A stretch of DNA of 64,000 nt from Brachyspira sp949287565 (GCF_036997615.1 NZ_JAWLQA010000007.1), one strand, 5' to 3'; positions 17,432 to 26,725 are shown, counted from the stretch's first letter. A program made the numbers and translations. The notes: generated by a model not told the origin, from the sequence alone.

Positions 17432-18013
17432 TTATCGTAACTTTTTAAAGTTTTTGCAAAATAAAAATATTTCCCTGCTTTCATCTCTTGAACTTTTAGG
17501 TTTAAACACGTTCACAGAATCAAAGTGTTCAGATAATTCTTTTTTAAAATCCTGCAAATCTTTACCATCAAAAACTTTTATAAAAAAATGTCCGTTCTCC
17601 TTTAATACATCTTTGGCTAAATTAAATATAGCTTTGCATAAAGCAATAGAACGAAAATGATTAGTTTCTCTGTCTGATGTAGTGTTCGGCATAGCATCGC
17701 TCACTACAACATCAAATAAGGTGTTATTAAATGTTGTAATATCCATATCCTTTATATCACCCAATATAAAAGTAAATCTCTGATGGGCAAAAGAATTTGG
17801 AAGTATATCAACCCCCACAACAGAACCGCTTTTCAATATTTTATTAAGCATATACTGACTGAAAGAGCCTGGAGAACACCCTACATCAAGCACAGTATCT
17901 GATGCCTTTATAAATTTAAATTTATTTTGAGCTTCTTCAAGTTTGAATACACTTCTAGCTTTATAATTTTCTTCTTTTGCCTTTTTAAAATAAAAATCCT
18001 GTACCTTTTTCAT
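17432..18013 (-). CDS. rlmE: 23S rRNA 2'-O-methyltransferase RlmE (FtsJ/RrmJ)
   Basis: The 193-residue protein has the RrmJ pattern: 'KARSVFKLEEAQNKF' near residue 17, SAM motif 'VLDVGCSPGSFSQYML' near 41, 'SDAMPNTTSDRETNH' near 105, and 'FFIKVFDGKD' near 144, which supplies the catalytic lysine. E. coli RlmE methylates U2552 in the A loop of 23S rRNA during late assembly. Its length is standard for the family (about 200 residues). It heads a three-gene minus-strand group with the RseC-like and 168-residue proteins. Confidence 0.93.
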   Translation of the reverse strand: MKKVQDFYFKKAKEENYKARSVFKLEEAQNKFKFIKASDTVLDVGCSPGSFSQYMLNKILKSGSVVGVDILPNSFAHQRFTFILGDIKDMDITTFNNTLFDVVVSDAMPNTTSDRETNHFRSIALCKAIFNLAKDVLKENGHFFIKVFDGKDLQDFKKELSEHFDSVNVFKPKSSRDESREIFLFCKNFKKLR

Positions 18014-18097
18014 TTAGCTATTAACTATCCCATAAACAATTTTTATATCATTTTGAATTAATTTTAAATAAAAATCAACTATTAAAATATAACATTT

Positions 18098-18140
18098 AAA
18101 ATAAAAACAGCAATAGAATGAATATCATCCATTGCTGTTT
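18098..18140 (-). terminator. Terminator of the TPR/Mrr-like gene
   Basis: Minus-strand hairpin AAACAGCAAT / ATTGCTGTTT (18140-18131 with 18114-18105) followed by a T-rich run, 30 bases after the stop codon at 18170. Confidence 0.85.
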
Positions 18141-18169
18141 ATATCTATAACCAAGTAGAAATATCGTAT

Positions 18170-19573
18170 TTATAATATCCAATTAAGCTTCTCTTCTGTT
18201 CTTGTTACACCTACAGGTAAATTTGTAAGCTGTGCTTTATCAAGCAAATTTTCTAATCTTTTTATTCCTACAATATCGATTCTTGACATAGCAGCATATC
18301 TTATAGCATCAGGACTAACCATAGCACAAGTTATAAGCATAGTATTAGCAATATTAGCATTCACTGCATAATCATATAAATGTACAAGCTCATCATTAAA
18401 TATAGGGCTATAAGAAGTTCTGAAATAAACTATCTTTTTAGGAGAATGAGGGCTATTACTCTCTTTAGCAAAAATTATTAAATATTTTTTATCAGTTATT
18501 TTGGAAGAATATGGAATAAGCCCTATACTTGCCACAACTTTTAAAGCCATATCAATAAAAGCATCTCCTTCCAATCTGAAGAACTTTTTAATATTTTCAC
18601 TATATCTTGAATCTTTATAATTGTTAAGCTTTTCATTAGCATCTTTATAATTAGGCTCTATTACAATTATACTTTCTAAGATTTCCATAGATTTATTTAT
18701 ATTTCCTACTATATCATAACATTCTGAAAGAGTATAAAGTATAGCCAAATTTAATTCTTTATCATAACTATCATAACTTATAGCCTTTTCTAATGTTTTT
18801 ATAGCGGATTCAATATTTTCTAATTTTATATAACAAAGTCCCATTTCATATAAAGACCTGACAGAATATTCTTTATCTTTATAAGAATTAGCATAATATC
18901 TTATAGCTGTTTTATAATCCTCTCTTCCTCTATATGCCCTTCCTAAATTATAATTTAGTAAAGGATCATCTGGAAATTTTTTATATATATTATTCATACC
19001 AGATATAGCATCATTGAAATTACCCGTATTAACAAAACAAAAAGCTTTATATTTCAAAGCTTCAGAGTTATTAGGCTGTACATCTAATGCTTCATCAAAG
19101 TATTTTATAGCTGTTTCACATTGTCTATTCTCATAGTATATTATACCTATCTCTAAGGCAACTACAAGTTTATAATCATCTATCTTAAAAAGTGTAAGAT
19201 ACTGTGCTAATGCTTCGCCTTTTCTATCGATTTTATTTAAAGCTCTAGCCAATGCCAAAATAGTTTCCGGATTATTATAACCATCATCTATAGCATGTCT
19301 ATACTCTACTATTGCAAAAGAATACTCTTCTAAACTACTATAACAATCACCTATCATGGCATGTATTTCTGCCCTTTTTGTACCTGGCTTATCTTTAGCT
19401 AAAATCTCTTTAAGTTTTAATAAAGCAACATCATGTCTTCCTTCACTAATAAGTTTATTTACCTTATCAATATCAGATATTTTATCTAATGATTTACCAA
19501 ACAAAAATTTTTTTACTATAAGCAAAAGTGTAATGAATACACATACAAATACTATAATAGCAATATTATCCAT
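18170..19573 (-). CDS. Membrane-anchored TPR protein with degenerate Mrr-like C-terminus
   Basis: The 467-residue protein starts with one transmembrane helix (residues 5-24), then about eight TPR units (roughly 35-315; for example 'AIKYFDEALDVQPNNSEALKYKAF'). The last 145 residues follow the order of the Mrr-type restriction endonuclease fold: 'FIDMALKVVASIGLIPYSS', a strand 'KIVYFRT', then 'ELVHLYDYAVNANIANTMLIT' and 'AMSRIDIVGIKRLENLL'. The QxK of active Mrr enzymes seems replaced ('VYFRT'), so it is probably not a nuclease and may be a binding domain. This fold call is by eye. It is monocistronic with its own terminator. Confidence 0.75.
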   Translation of the reverse strand: MDNIAIIVFVCVFITLLLIVKKFLFGKSLDKISDIDKVNKLISEGRHDVALLKLKEILAKDKPGTKRAEIHAMIGDCYSSLEEYSFAIVEYRHAIDDGYNNPETILALARALNKIDRKGEALAQYLTLFKIDDYKLVVALEIGIIYYENRQCETAIKYFDEALDVQPNNSEALKYKAFCFVNTGNFNDAISGMNNIYKKFPDDPLLNYNLGRAYRGREDYKTAIRYYANSYKDKEYSVRSLYEMGLCYIKLENIESAIKTLEKAISYDSYDKELNLAILYTLSECYDIVGNINKSMEILESIIVIEPNYKDANEKLNNYKDSRYSENIKKFFRLEGDAFIDMALKVVASIGLIPYSSKITDKKYLIIFAKESNSPHSPKKIVYFRTSYSPIFNDELVHLYDYAVNANIANTMLITCAMVSPDAIRYAAMSRIDIVGIKRLENLLDKAQLTNLPVGVTRTEEKLNWIL

Positions 19574-19671
19574 ATCTTATATCTACTCTATACTTTAAAT
19601 TTATACTATATATAAATTCGGAATTATTATATATTATTTTATAAAATAATTCCAATTTTATTTTAAAAAAT

Positions 19672-22308
19672 TTATCTCTTTACCATTCTAGCAAATATTT
19701 TAAAAATTTCAGCAGCTAAAATAACAATGAATGAAACTCCTACAATTTTTAACCAAGTATTTGCACTTAAAGGTACAGTATTAAAGAATCCTCCAGCATA
19801 CTGAATTGCTAATATCTGTAATATAAAAGTAACTCCCATACTTAAAAGCATTAATTTATTATTCAAAAAGTATTTAAACACGCTATCGAATCCCAATTCT
19901 CTGCTGTTGAAAGAATTAAATATTTGGAACATTACAAACATAGCAAATAATACTGTAGATTTTTCTGCATCAGCAACATTTAGTATATTTAATTTACTTT
20001 GAAGCATAAATAATACTATCATAACAGTAGCAGAGAACACAATTTTGAATATCATCTTTTTAGTTACAATGCTTGCATTTCTTTTAGTAGGCATTCTCTT
20101 CATTAAATTATCTCTAATAGGCTCAAGTCCCAAAGCAATAGCAGGAGGTCCATCCATAATAATATTTATCCATAATAATTGTATGGCTGAAAATGGAGAT
20201 TTCAAACCTGTTAATGTAGAGATAAGCACTACAACTACAGAAGCCAAGTTAACTGTAAGCTGGAACTGTATAAATCTTTGGAAATTATCATATATTCCTC
20301 TACCCCATTGAACAGCTTTTACTATAGTAGCAAATGAGTCATCAAGAAGAACTATATCACTAGCCTCTTTTGATACTTCAGTTCCTGTTATACCCATAGC
20401 AACTCCAACATCGGCATTCTTAATGGCAGGAGCATCATTAATACCGTCACCTGTAACAGCAACAACATTACCCATTTCTTTTATAGCATTAACAACACGC
20501 ATTTTTACTGTAGGAGTACTTCTTGCTATAACTGATATCTTACTTAAATTCTGTTTTAATGTATTATCATCCATAGCATCAATGTCTTTTGCCTCAAGAA
20601 CAATGCTATTTTCATTAAGTATTTTTAACTCTCTAGCTATAGCAGTAGCTGTAACTATATTATCACCTGTAAGCATTTTTATGTTTATTCCTGCACTTCT
20701 GCATTGATCAACAGCATCATAAACCTCTTTTCTAACAGGGTCTGATATAGCAACAAATCCGTCATATATCATATTGCTTTCAAGTTTTTCTCTGATATTT
20801 TCTACACTATCATCAACTACTTTATGAGCAAATGCTATTACCCTTTTAGCTTCATTTTGGAATTGTTCTATAGCTTTTTCAATTTCTTTTTTATCATCAT
20901 CGCTGATACTGCACATAGCCATTATTTTTTCTGGGCTTCCTTTAGTAAATACTATAGTTTCATTTTCAACTTTAGCAACTGTTGTCATGTTTTTAGTATC
21001 TGATGAGAAAGGATATTCATATATAATTTTTGATTTTTCTCTTATTTCTTTATAATTAAATCCTGATTTACTAGCAGCAACAAGTAATGCACATTCTGTA
21101 GGGTTTCCTAAGAACTTAGCAACGCCATCTTTATAATCAACATCTGCTGTAGAGTTTATAGCAAAGTTTTTTATAATCTTTTCATTCTTAATATTTTCAG
21201 GCTCTATATACTCTCCATTAGCAAATAATTTATTTAATGTCATTTTATTTTCTGTAAGAGTACCAGTTTTATCTGAACAAATAACATTAACACTTCCTAT
21301 AGTTTCACAAGCCACCATCTTTTTTACTAAAGCATTTTGTCTAGCCATTTTTATGATATTAATAGACAAAGAAACAGCAACTATTGTAGGAAGTCCTTCC
21401 GGTACTGAAGCCACAATCAATACTATACTTGTAATGAATGCCTCTGAAATAGTATCAAAACTAGCATTTCCTGTTCTTATAAAATTAACCACCTGTACAA
21501 TAAATACTATTACAGCAGCAGTTATACCGAACATGGCTATTCTTTTACCCAACTGAGCAAGTTTTTCTTGTAAAGGTGTAGAAGTCTTTTTGGTTTTTGA
21601 TAACTCTCTGGCTATTTTACCAAACTCTGTTGCATCTCCAACTGAAGTAACAATCATTTTACCATTACCTGTAGTAACAAATGAGCCTGAATAAGCCATA
21701 TTGATTCTTTCAGCTACAGGAGTTTTTGTATCGGATAATAATGCTTCTGCATCTTTTTCTACCGGTTCGCTTTCTCCTGTTAAAGCTGATTCATCAATAT
21801 TTAATGATACACTTTCAAGAAGTCTTCCATCTGCAGGAAGTTTATTTCCTGTTTCTATAAAAGCTATATCGCCTACTAACAAATCTTTTTGATTTATTAT
21901 TTCTATATTTCCATCTCTTATAACTTTTACTCTAATATCTTCATTGATACTATTCAAAGCCTCGAATGCTTTTGCACTTTTACCTTCCATAGCTATAGTA
22001 ATGGTAATAGATAAACTTATAGCCAAGAATATGCCTAAGCATTCCAAGAAGTCAGCATGTCCTCCATTGAAATATGCAACCGTATTAACACCTATTGCTA
22101 TAATACCAGCAAATATAAGCATAAGTATCATAGGCTCTTTCAATGATTCTAATATTTTCTGAATCAAAGTGGCACCTTTTTCTTTTGTAAAACTGTTGGC
22201 ACCATATTTTTCTAAGCTTTTCTTTCTTCCGTCTTCTGTTAAACCTACTTTAGGATCAACATTTAGGGTCTTTAGAATATCATCTTTACTTCCTAAAAAA
22301 CTGTCCAT
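19672..22308 (-). CDS. P-type IIA cation ATPase (Ca2+/Mn2+ type)
   Basis: The 878-residue membrane pump has all hallmarks: actuator 'TGES' (177-180), TM4 'PEGLP' (303-307), phosphorylation site Asp346 in 'DKTGTLTEN', and hinge 'TGDGINDAPAIKNADVGVAMG' further on, with about ten transmembrane helices. The PEGL motif and the overall layout are those of SERCA-like calcium ATPases, many of which export Mn2+ in bacteria. A yybP-ykoY riboswitch in the leader supports Mn2+ export or homeostasis, since that class senses Mn2+. The start at 22308 has a GAGG-type ribosome site. No partner gene is needed or seen. Confidence 0.92.
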   Translation of the reverse strand: MDSFLGSKDDILKTLNVDPKVGLTEDGRKKSLEKYGANSFTKEKGATLIQKILESLKEPMILMLIFAGIIAIGVNTVAYFNGGHADFLECLGIFLAISLSITITIAMEGKSAKAFEALNSINEDIRVKVIRDGNIEIINQKDLLVGDIAFIETGNKLPADGRLLESVSLNIDESALTGESEPVEKDAEALLSDTKTPVAERINMAYSGSFVTTGNGKMIVTSVGDATEFGKIARELSKTKKTSTPLQEKLAQLGKRIAMFGITAAVIVFIVQVVNFIRTGNASFDTISEAFITSIVLIVASVPEGLPTIVAVSLSINIIKMARQNALVKKMVACETIGSVNVICSDKTGTLTENKMTLNKLFANGEYIEPENIKNEKIIKNFAINSTADVDYKDGVAKFLGNPTECALLVAASKSGFNYKEIREKSKIIYEYPFSSDTKNMTTVAKVENETIVFTKGSPEKIMAMCSISDDDKKEIEKAIEQFQNEAKRVIAFAHKVVDDSVENIREKLESNMIYDGFVAISDPVRKEVYDAVDQCRSAGINIKMLTGDNIVTATAIARELKILNENSIVLEAKDIDAMDDNTLKQNLSKISVIARSTPTVKMRVVNAIKEMGNVVAVTGDGINDAPAIKNADVGVAMGITGTEVSKEASDIVLLDDSFATIVKAVQWGRGIYDNFQRFIQFQLTVNLASVVVVLISTLTGLKSPFSAIQLLWINIIMDGPPAIALGLEPIRDNLMKRMPTKRNASIVTKKMIFKIVFSATVMIVLFMLQSKLNILNVADAEKSTVLFAMFVMFQIFNSFNSRELGFDSVFKYFLNNKLMLLSMGVTFILQILAIQYAGGFFNTVPLSANTWLKIVGVSFIVILAAEIFKIFARMVKR

Positions 22309-22350
22309 AAACTACCTCTCATTTAATTATTTTTATAAAAAGAAAAAATG

Positions 22351-22428
22351 CATAAAAAAAGACTCATGCATAAATAAATCATTAAAGATATTAAACTAAT
22401 CCTTAAAGATTTATTTATACTTGAGTCT
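22351..22428 (-). terminator. Expression-platform terminator of the Mn2+ riboswitch
   Basis: On the minus strand AGACTCA (22428-22422) pairs with TGAGTCT (22366-22360), with an inner stem TAAATAAATC/GATTTATTTA, followed by seven T (22360-22354). It lies between the aptamer and the ATPase start codon, so it can stop transcription depending on the aptamer state. Confidence 0.8.
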
Positions 22429-22520
22429 CATTAATTAAGGCTTGCCAAACTCTACTATTTAAGAGCTGCGATGTTGACTTTGCCGCGTAAAATACGCCAA
22501 TTACTCCCTCATGAGTATTT
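22427..22520 (-). ncRNA. yybP-ykoY (manganese) riboswitch
   Basis: The minus strand reads, in order, the class features: P1 with 'GAGGGAGTAA' on the 5' side (22510-22501), a P2 region with 'GCAAAGTCAACAT', a hairpin 'CTCTTAAATAGTAGAG', and the L3 motif 'GGCAAGCCTTA' (22446-22436) that closes P1 (GAGG with CCTT, CTCAT with ATGAG). These are the conserved GGGAGUA and GGCAAG elements of yybP-ykoY. The class binds Mn2+ and usually activates Mn2+ exporters. It precedes a P-type ATPase and is followed by a terminator. Recognition is by eye. Confidence 0.85.
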
Positions 22521-22534
22521 AATTATGTATATAT

Positions 22535-22562
22535 ATTATAACAAATAAAAAAATAATGTCAA
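22535..22562 (-). promoter_or_regulatory. Promoter of the riboswitch/ATPase transcript
   Basis: Minus strand TTGACA (22562-22557), 16-base spacer, TATAAT (22540-22535), about 15 bases before the riboswitch begins. Confidence 0.85.
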
Positions 22563-22856
22563 TATATTGTAAATAAAAAATATATCTTATAATATTTTTT
22601 TACATTGTGTACCAAATCTAAAAAATAGATAAACTTACCAATACACCTATTATAGTTCATAAAAAATAAATATTAAATATTGACTTTTAATATACTTATT
22701 ATATCATTTTACATAGATTATAGTAAGGTAAATTATATTTATGATAATATTGCTATACATCAATAATATTTATCTTCTAAAAAGATTCGTAAAAATAATA
22801 TTTAAATACCATATAAATTCATTTTATATTTTCAATAATTTTGTTAGGAGAAAATT

Positions 22857-23912
22857 ATGTATAAAAAAATTTTATTAACTATATTTATATCTTTATTGAT
22901 ATTAAATTGTTCGGCTACAATAACAAATCCAAATCCGGAAAAAGAAATTGATATTGGAGATGGAAGTTTTATAGATCCAACACCTAGACCAGGTCAAACT
23001 CCTGAAGAAGTTATAATAACCGATCAAGGACAAATATCAGAATTCATAAAAAATCATAATGGAGTTTATTATTCAAGATATGAAGATGACAGTCTTGGAG
23101 TTAGATATATAATAGATAGTGATTTAATATATAATGGATATGGTACAGAAGTTATATCAACAATGAAAACGTTAGTAGGAAATAAACTTCAAATATACAT
23201 AGAAGGGAAAAAAACTACTGTTTCAGGATATGATATGAATGATGAAATGTATACCTTCAACTTCGGAAGCGACGGAAATATATATCTTTTTGCTAATGCA
23301 ATATTCCACAAAGACACATATTCGGAACAAAAAGGATATACCAATTCAATTGGTGAACCTATACAAGAATTAATACCTTATTCAGGAAACTATTATTATT
23401 ATGATTATGATGATACTAAAAAATATTATATACTTATAGATCAAAACGGACAAGTATATATAGATGAAAATTTAAAAATAAATTATTCAAAAACTGAATT
23501 AAGCAATAATGTATTAATAATATCATACACAAAAACAGGAGGTACTTCAATAAAAGAAGAACTACATTTTTATGATAAAGCTGGCAATTCAGACTATAAA
23601 TTAATATTTGGAAATACTTGGATTAATAATCAATTACAGTATGAAACTTTAATAAAATATAATTTATTCAGCCCATATAGCGGTACATATAAATCAGCAG
23701 ATAATACTATAACTTTAACAATAACAACTACTGATGCAAAAATAAGTACAGTTCCATATAGCTACACACCTGTTATAATTGGAAATGCTTTAACTATATA
23801 TCAATATTCTTCAAGAGAAGGAAATAAAGAACATAAATTTGTATTTAGCGATGATAAGATGAAAGCTACTTATACTAAGCCAGATGGAACAAGAGTTGAA
23901 TTAAATAAATAG
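22857..23912 (+). CDS. Lipoprotein of unknown function, copy A
   Basis: The 351-residue protein has a lipoprotein signal peptide with lipobox 'LILNCSA' (Cys18), so it should be membrane-anchored after export. The rest is beta-rich with repeated units of the form 'SPYSGTYKSADNTITLTI' and a closing motif 'KATYTKPDGTRVELNK'. It shares that ending, the 'SEFIKNHNGVYYSRYE' opening and the central 'YSGNYYYYDYDD' type motif with the next gene, so they are tandem paralogues. AGGAG lies eight bases upstream of the start. Function is unknown; I do not recognise the domain. Confidence 0.82.
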   Translation: MYKKILLTIFISLLILNCSATITNPNPEKEIDIGDGSFIDPTPRPGQTPEEVIITDQGQISEFIKNHNGVYYSRYEDDSLGVRYIIDSDLIYNGYGTEVISTMKTLVGNKLQIYIEGKKTTVSGYDMNDEMYTFNFGSDGNIYLFANAIFHKDTYSEQKGYTNSIGEPIQELIPYSGNYYYYDYDDTKKYYILIDQNGQVYIDENLKINYSKTELSNNVLIISYTKTGGTSIKEELHFYDKAGNSDYKLIFGNTWINNQLQYETLIKYNLFSPYSGTYKSADNTITLTITTTDAKISTVPYSYTPVIIGNALTIYQYSSREGNKEHKFVFSDDKMKATYTKPDGTRVELNK

Positions 23913-24048
23913 TGTATTATAAAATTAATAATAAAAAATATAAAAATATTGACTTTTTTATTTGCTTAGAATATTATTTTTTTAACAAGCATTATAATAT
24001 TTCATATTATTTTTTTAATTGAAATAATTATTAAAAAAAGGAGAAAAA

Positions 24049-25050
24049 ATGATTAAAAAATTTTTATTAGCAGCAGCATTTATTATATTTGCTGTAAGTT
24101 GTTCAGGAAATAGTGAAAATAAATCTACTTCTGAAACACTAATAACAAATCCTTCAGAAATATCTAATTTTCTAACAAAATACGATGGAAGATATTACCA
24201 TCTTCATGAATTTACAAATGGAAATTATACACATGTTGCTTTTAGAATTGAAAATGGAAACCTATATATAGGTGAAGATGAAACTCCAGTAAATGAATTA
24301 ACTTTATCAGGAAATTCATTGGAAATGAATGTTAATGGAAACAATCAGTTAAGTAATACATATAACCAAATATATTCAATAATCGAAGTTAATCTTTTTG
24401 ATGATCATCTTAAATTTAGCGGAAAAAATATTTTTGAAAAAGAAGATTTTAATAAACCTGATGAAGATTATATAGTAATAAAACAATTTAAAGAATTGGG
24501 TAATTATGCTGGTAATTATTATATACCAACTTATGATAATAATGGTCAGATAAAAGTAAAAAATTACACTATACTTATAGATAAAGATGGTAATATATAT
24601 GGATATAAAGGAATGACAAATGTTGGAATGACTTTCACATTGAACGGTAATGTTTTACAATCAGAGCATAATGATAAGAACAATGAAAAAGTTATAATGT
24701 CTTATAAATTAGAAAAAGACAGAATAATTTATCAAATCAATTTCATATATGGAAAAGAATATTCCTATGAATTAATGAAATCAGATTTATTTACTCCTTA
24801 TTTAGGAACATATTCTGCAGGAGATATTACTTTACAGGTAAATGAAAACAATGCCAGCATTAACACAGCTACAACAGGAGATTATCATTCTTCTATAATA
24901 AATGGAAATAATTTAGTTATATCAGAAATATTATTTGAAAATGATGTAGATCCAATAGAAATAAAAGAGCATAAAATAACATTTAGTGATGATAAAAAAG
25001 CTATTTATACTAAACCAGATGGAAGCACTGTAGAATTGACTAAACAATAA
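24049..25050 (+). CDS. Lipoprotein of unknown function, copy B
   Basis: The 333-residue protein has lipobox 'FAVSCSG' (Cys19). Its body parallels copy A: 'SNFLTKYDGRYYHLHEF', 'YAGNYYIPTYDNNGQ', 'FTPYLGTYSAGDITLQV', and the closing 'KAIYTKPDGSTVELTKQ'. Identity by eye is moderate and spread over the length, so this is an older duplication. A strong AAGGAG precedes the start. A promoter of the same type as copy A (TTGACT, 17 bases, TATTAT near 23949-23977) lies in the 136-base gap. A perfect terminator follows. Confidence 0.82.
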   Translation: MIKKFLLAAAFIIFAVSCSGNSENKSTSETLITNPSEISNFLTKYDGRYYHLHEFTNGNYTHVAFRIENGNLYIGEDETPVNELTLSGNSLEMNVNGNNQLSNTYNQIYSIIEVNLFDDHLKFSGKNIFEKEDFNKPDEDYIVIKQFKELGNYAGNYYIPTYDNNGQIKVKNYTILIDKDGNIYGYKGMTNVGMTFTLNGNVLQSEHNDKNNEKVIMSYKLEKDRIIYQINFIYGKEYSYELMKSDLFTPYLGTYSAGDITLQVNENNASINTATTGDYHSSIINGNNLVISEILFENDVDPIEIKEHKITFSDDKKAIYTKPDGSTVELTKQ

Positions 25051-25074
25051 AATAATTTGTTAATATAAAAATAC

Positions 25075-25112
25075 AATCCTATTCATATTAATCTATGAAT
25101 AGGATTTTTTTT
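25075..25112 (+). terminator. Terminator after lipoprotein copy B
   Basis: A 12-bp perfect stem (25075-25086 with 25095-25106, AATCCTATTCAT) and a run of T to 25112. Confidence 0.92.
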
Positions 25113-25301
25113 ATAAATAGAAAATATATATTAAACGATTTATAAAATATATGTAATATTAGATTAAATACTTAATTTTTATCAAAAAATCATAATAGAA
25201 TCTGTTAATAACTATTTTATGTATAGGCTTTTTAGTAAAATTTATTTGAAAAAAAAATTATTATATGATATTATATAAAAATATATCATTTGGAGCAATA
25301 A

Positions 25302-25526
25302 ATGAGAAGAGGTAAAAAGAATCCATTTCAAAAAGAAGTTGAAAGAAAATTCGGAACTAGCGGATTTGAACTTAATTCTTTTTTATCCGGCGGTAAAAAA
25401 ATGAAAGTTACCAAAGAAGAAATTGAAGATAGATATGATATAACTCTTGAACAATTTGCGTACTTTGCACAAATATCCGGATATAAAGTTCTTGCCGATA
25501 GTAAAGCTCTTATTATATTTAAATAA
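25302..25526 (+). CDS. Small hypothetical protein, 74 residues
   Basis: A short basic protein: 'MRRGKKNPFQKEVERKF' at the start, then 'MKVTKEEIEDRYDITLEQFAYFA' and a hydrophobic end 'KALIIFK'. It is not recognised. It ends 3 bases before the pyridoxal kinase gene, and GGAGC lies upstream of its start, so it is likely a translated, coupled gene. No membrane segment or metal site is seen. Confidence 0.6.
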   Translation: MRRGKKNPFQKEVERKFGTSGFELNSFLSGGKKMKVTKEEIEDRYDITLEQFAYFAQISGYKVLADSKALIIFK

Positions 25527-25529
25527 TTT

Positions 25530-26339
25530 ATGAATAATAATTTCAATGTACTACTTCTAAACGATTTATGCTCTTATGGTAAGGCATCTTTAACAGTTAA
25601 TATACCTGTATTATCACACTTTGGTATAAAAGTTTCGCCTCTTGTTAGTGTTATACTTTCTAATCATACTGCTTTTGAATCTTTTTGCGCTTTTGATTTA
25701 ACTGAGCAATTAGAAAAAATTGTAGAGGAACTAAAAATAAGAAAACCTACTTTTGACGCTTTTTATGTAGGATGGATAGCATCTGGTAAACAGCCTTCTA
25801 TTGTTGTAGATATAATAAAGCACTTTGATATAGGTACTATATTAATAGATCCTATACTTGGTGATAATGGTAAGCTATACCCTTCTATGTCTGATGAACA
25901 TGTTAATGCTATGAAAGAATTAATAAAATATGCCAATATAGCAACTCCTAATATCACAGAATTAGCCATACTATTAGGAAAAGATCCTTCTCTAAAATAC
26001 AATGAAGAAGAAGTTAAAGAAATGGCTAGGGAACTTTCTGAAATGGGGCCTAAAACAGTAATAGTTACAAGCGTTTCAAAAGATGAAAACATAGGATGCT
26101 TATGCTATAAAGATAACAATATAATAACAAGCTATTATCCTAAAATAAATATAAGCATACCCGGTACAGGAGATGCTTTTGGTTCTTCTTTGTTGGGATA
26201 TATATTAAAAGGTGATAGTATAGAAACAGCTTTAAAAAAGTCCACAAAGTTTATATATGATTGTGTTGAAGCATCTATAAAAGATAATGATGATAGAGTT
26301 TATGGAATAGCTATAGAAAAAAGGCTTAATTTACTTTAA
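25530..26339 (+). CDS. pdxY: Pyridoxal/pyridoxamine kinase (PdxY-like)
   Basis: The 269-residue ribokinase-fold protein has the PdxY/PdxK layout: 'NDLCSYGKASLTVNIPVLSHFGI' at the N-terminus, 'FYVGWIASGKQ' near residue 78, 'LIDPILGDNGKLYPSM' near 107, 'ATPNITELAILLG' near 137, and the anion hole 'PGTGDAFGSSLLGYIL' near 210, in which Asp is the catalytic base. It phosphorylates vitamin B6 vitamers for salvage to PLP. Length fits the family (about 280). It follows the 74-residue gene after three bases. Choice between pdxY and pdxK is not certain. Confidence 0.85.
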   Translation: MNNNFNVLLLNDLCSYGKASLTVNIPVLSHFGIKVSPLVSVILSNHTAFESFCAFDLTEQLEKIVEELKIRKPTFDAFYVGWIASGKQPSIVVDIIKHFDIGTILIDPILGDNGKLYPSMSDEHVNAMKELIKYANIATPNITELAILLGKDPSLKYNEEEVKEMARELSEMGPKTVIVTSVSKDENIGCLCYKDNNIITSYYPKINISIPGTGDAFGSSLLGYILKGDSIETALKKSTKFIYDCVEASIKDNDDRVYGIAIEKRLNLL

Positions 26340-26725
26340 GAATAAAAAATATACTAATATACCCCACCCTTTAGGCTTTCTACTTATACCTGCAGTTTCT
26401 GCTTTATATTTCCTTTTAACTATCACTCTTATTTTTGCTGCCCACCCAATGTTTTTTTAAATTTATTGATATCATCACCGCACGGTAAACAAAATTATAA
26501 ATATGAACTAAGTAATAATTATAATATAGACTATAAATAAAGATTCATTCAACGTGCGTGGTGCAGATAAAAAATATAATTGAAATTTGGGCGGGCATGC
26601 TTTTATAAATTAAGTAAAAAAATTAATGAAAACTTTTATTTTTAGTAACAAATAAAAAAGCATAAAGGGCGGGATTTAAAAATTGCACTTTATGCTTTAT
26701 TAGTTTTTATTATAATGAATTGTAA
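26340..26725. repeat. Intergenic repeat element A (G-rich heptamers and GCACG inverted arms)
   Basis: No gene is visible in these 386 bases. They hold CGCACG (26479-26484) and CGTGCG (26553-26558), inverted arms about 68 bases apart, flanked by short G/C-rich words in AT-rich sequence (CCCCACCC at 26362, GCCCACCC near 26440, GGGCGGG near 26589 and 26668). Near the right end AAGCATAAAG / CTTTATGCTT (26659 to 26697) forms a hairpin that may end the adjacent minus-strand gene. The same words and arm spacing recur at 54923-55390. Confidence 0.65.

Noticed and set aside
19590..19671. GGAATTAT/ATAATTCC hairpin downstream of the ATPase gene as a terminator
   Set aside because: Stem of eight A/T-rich pairs with no T run on the minus strand; too weak to list.
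20045..22162. Several plus-strand open frames opposite the P-type ATPase
   Set aside because: All are inside the conserved ATPase; they have no ribosome site or recognisable domain.
26340..26725. Element A as an insertion sequence
   Set aside because: No transposase frame is present; a non-autonomous element remains possible.
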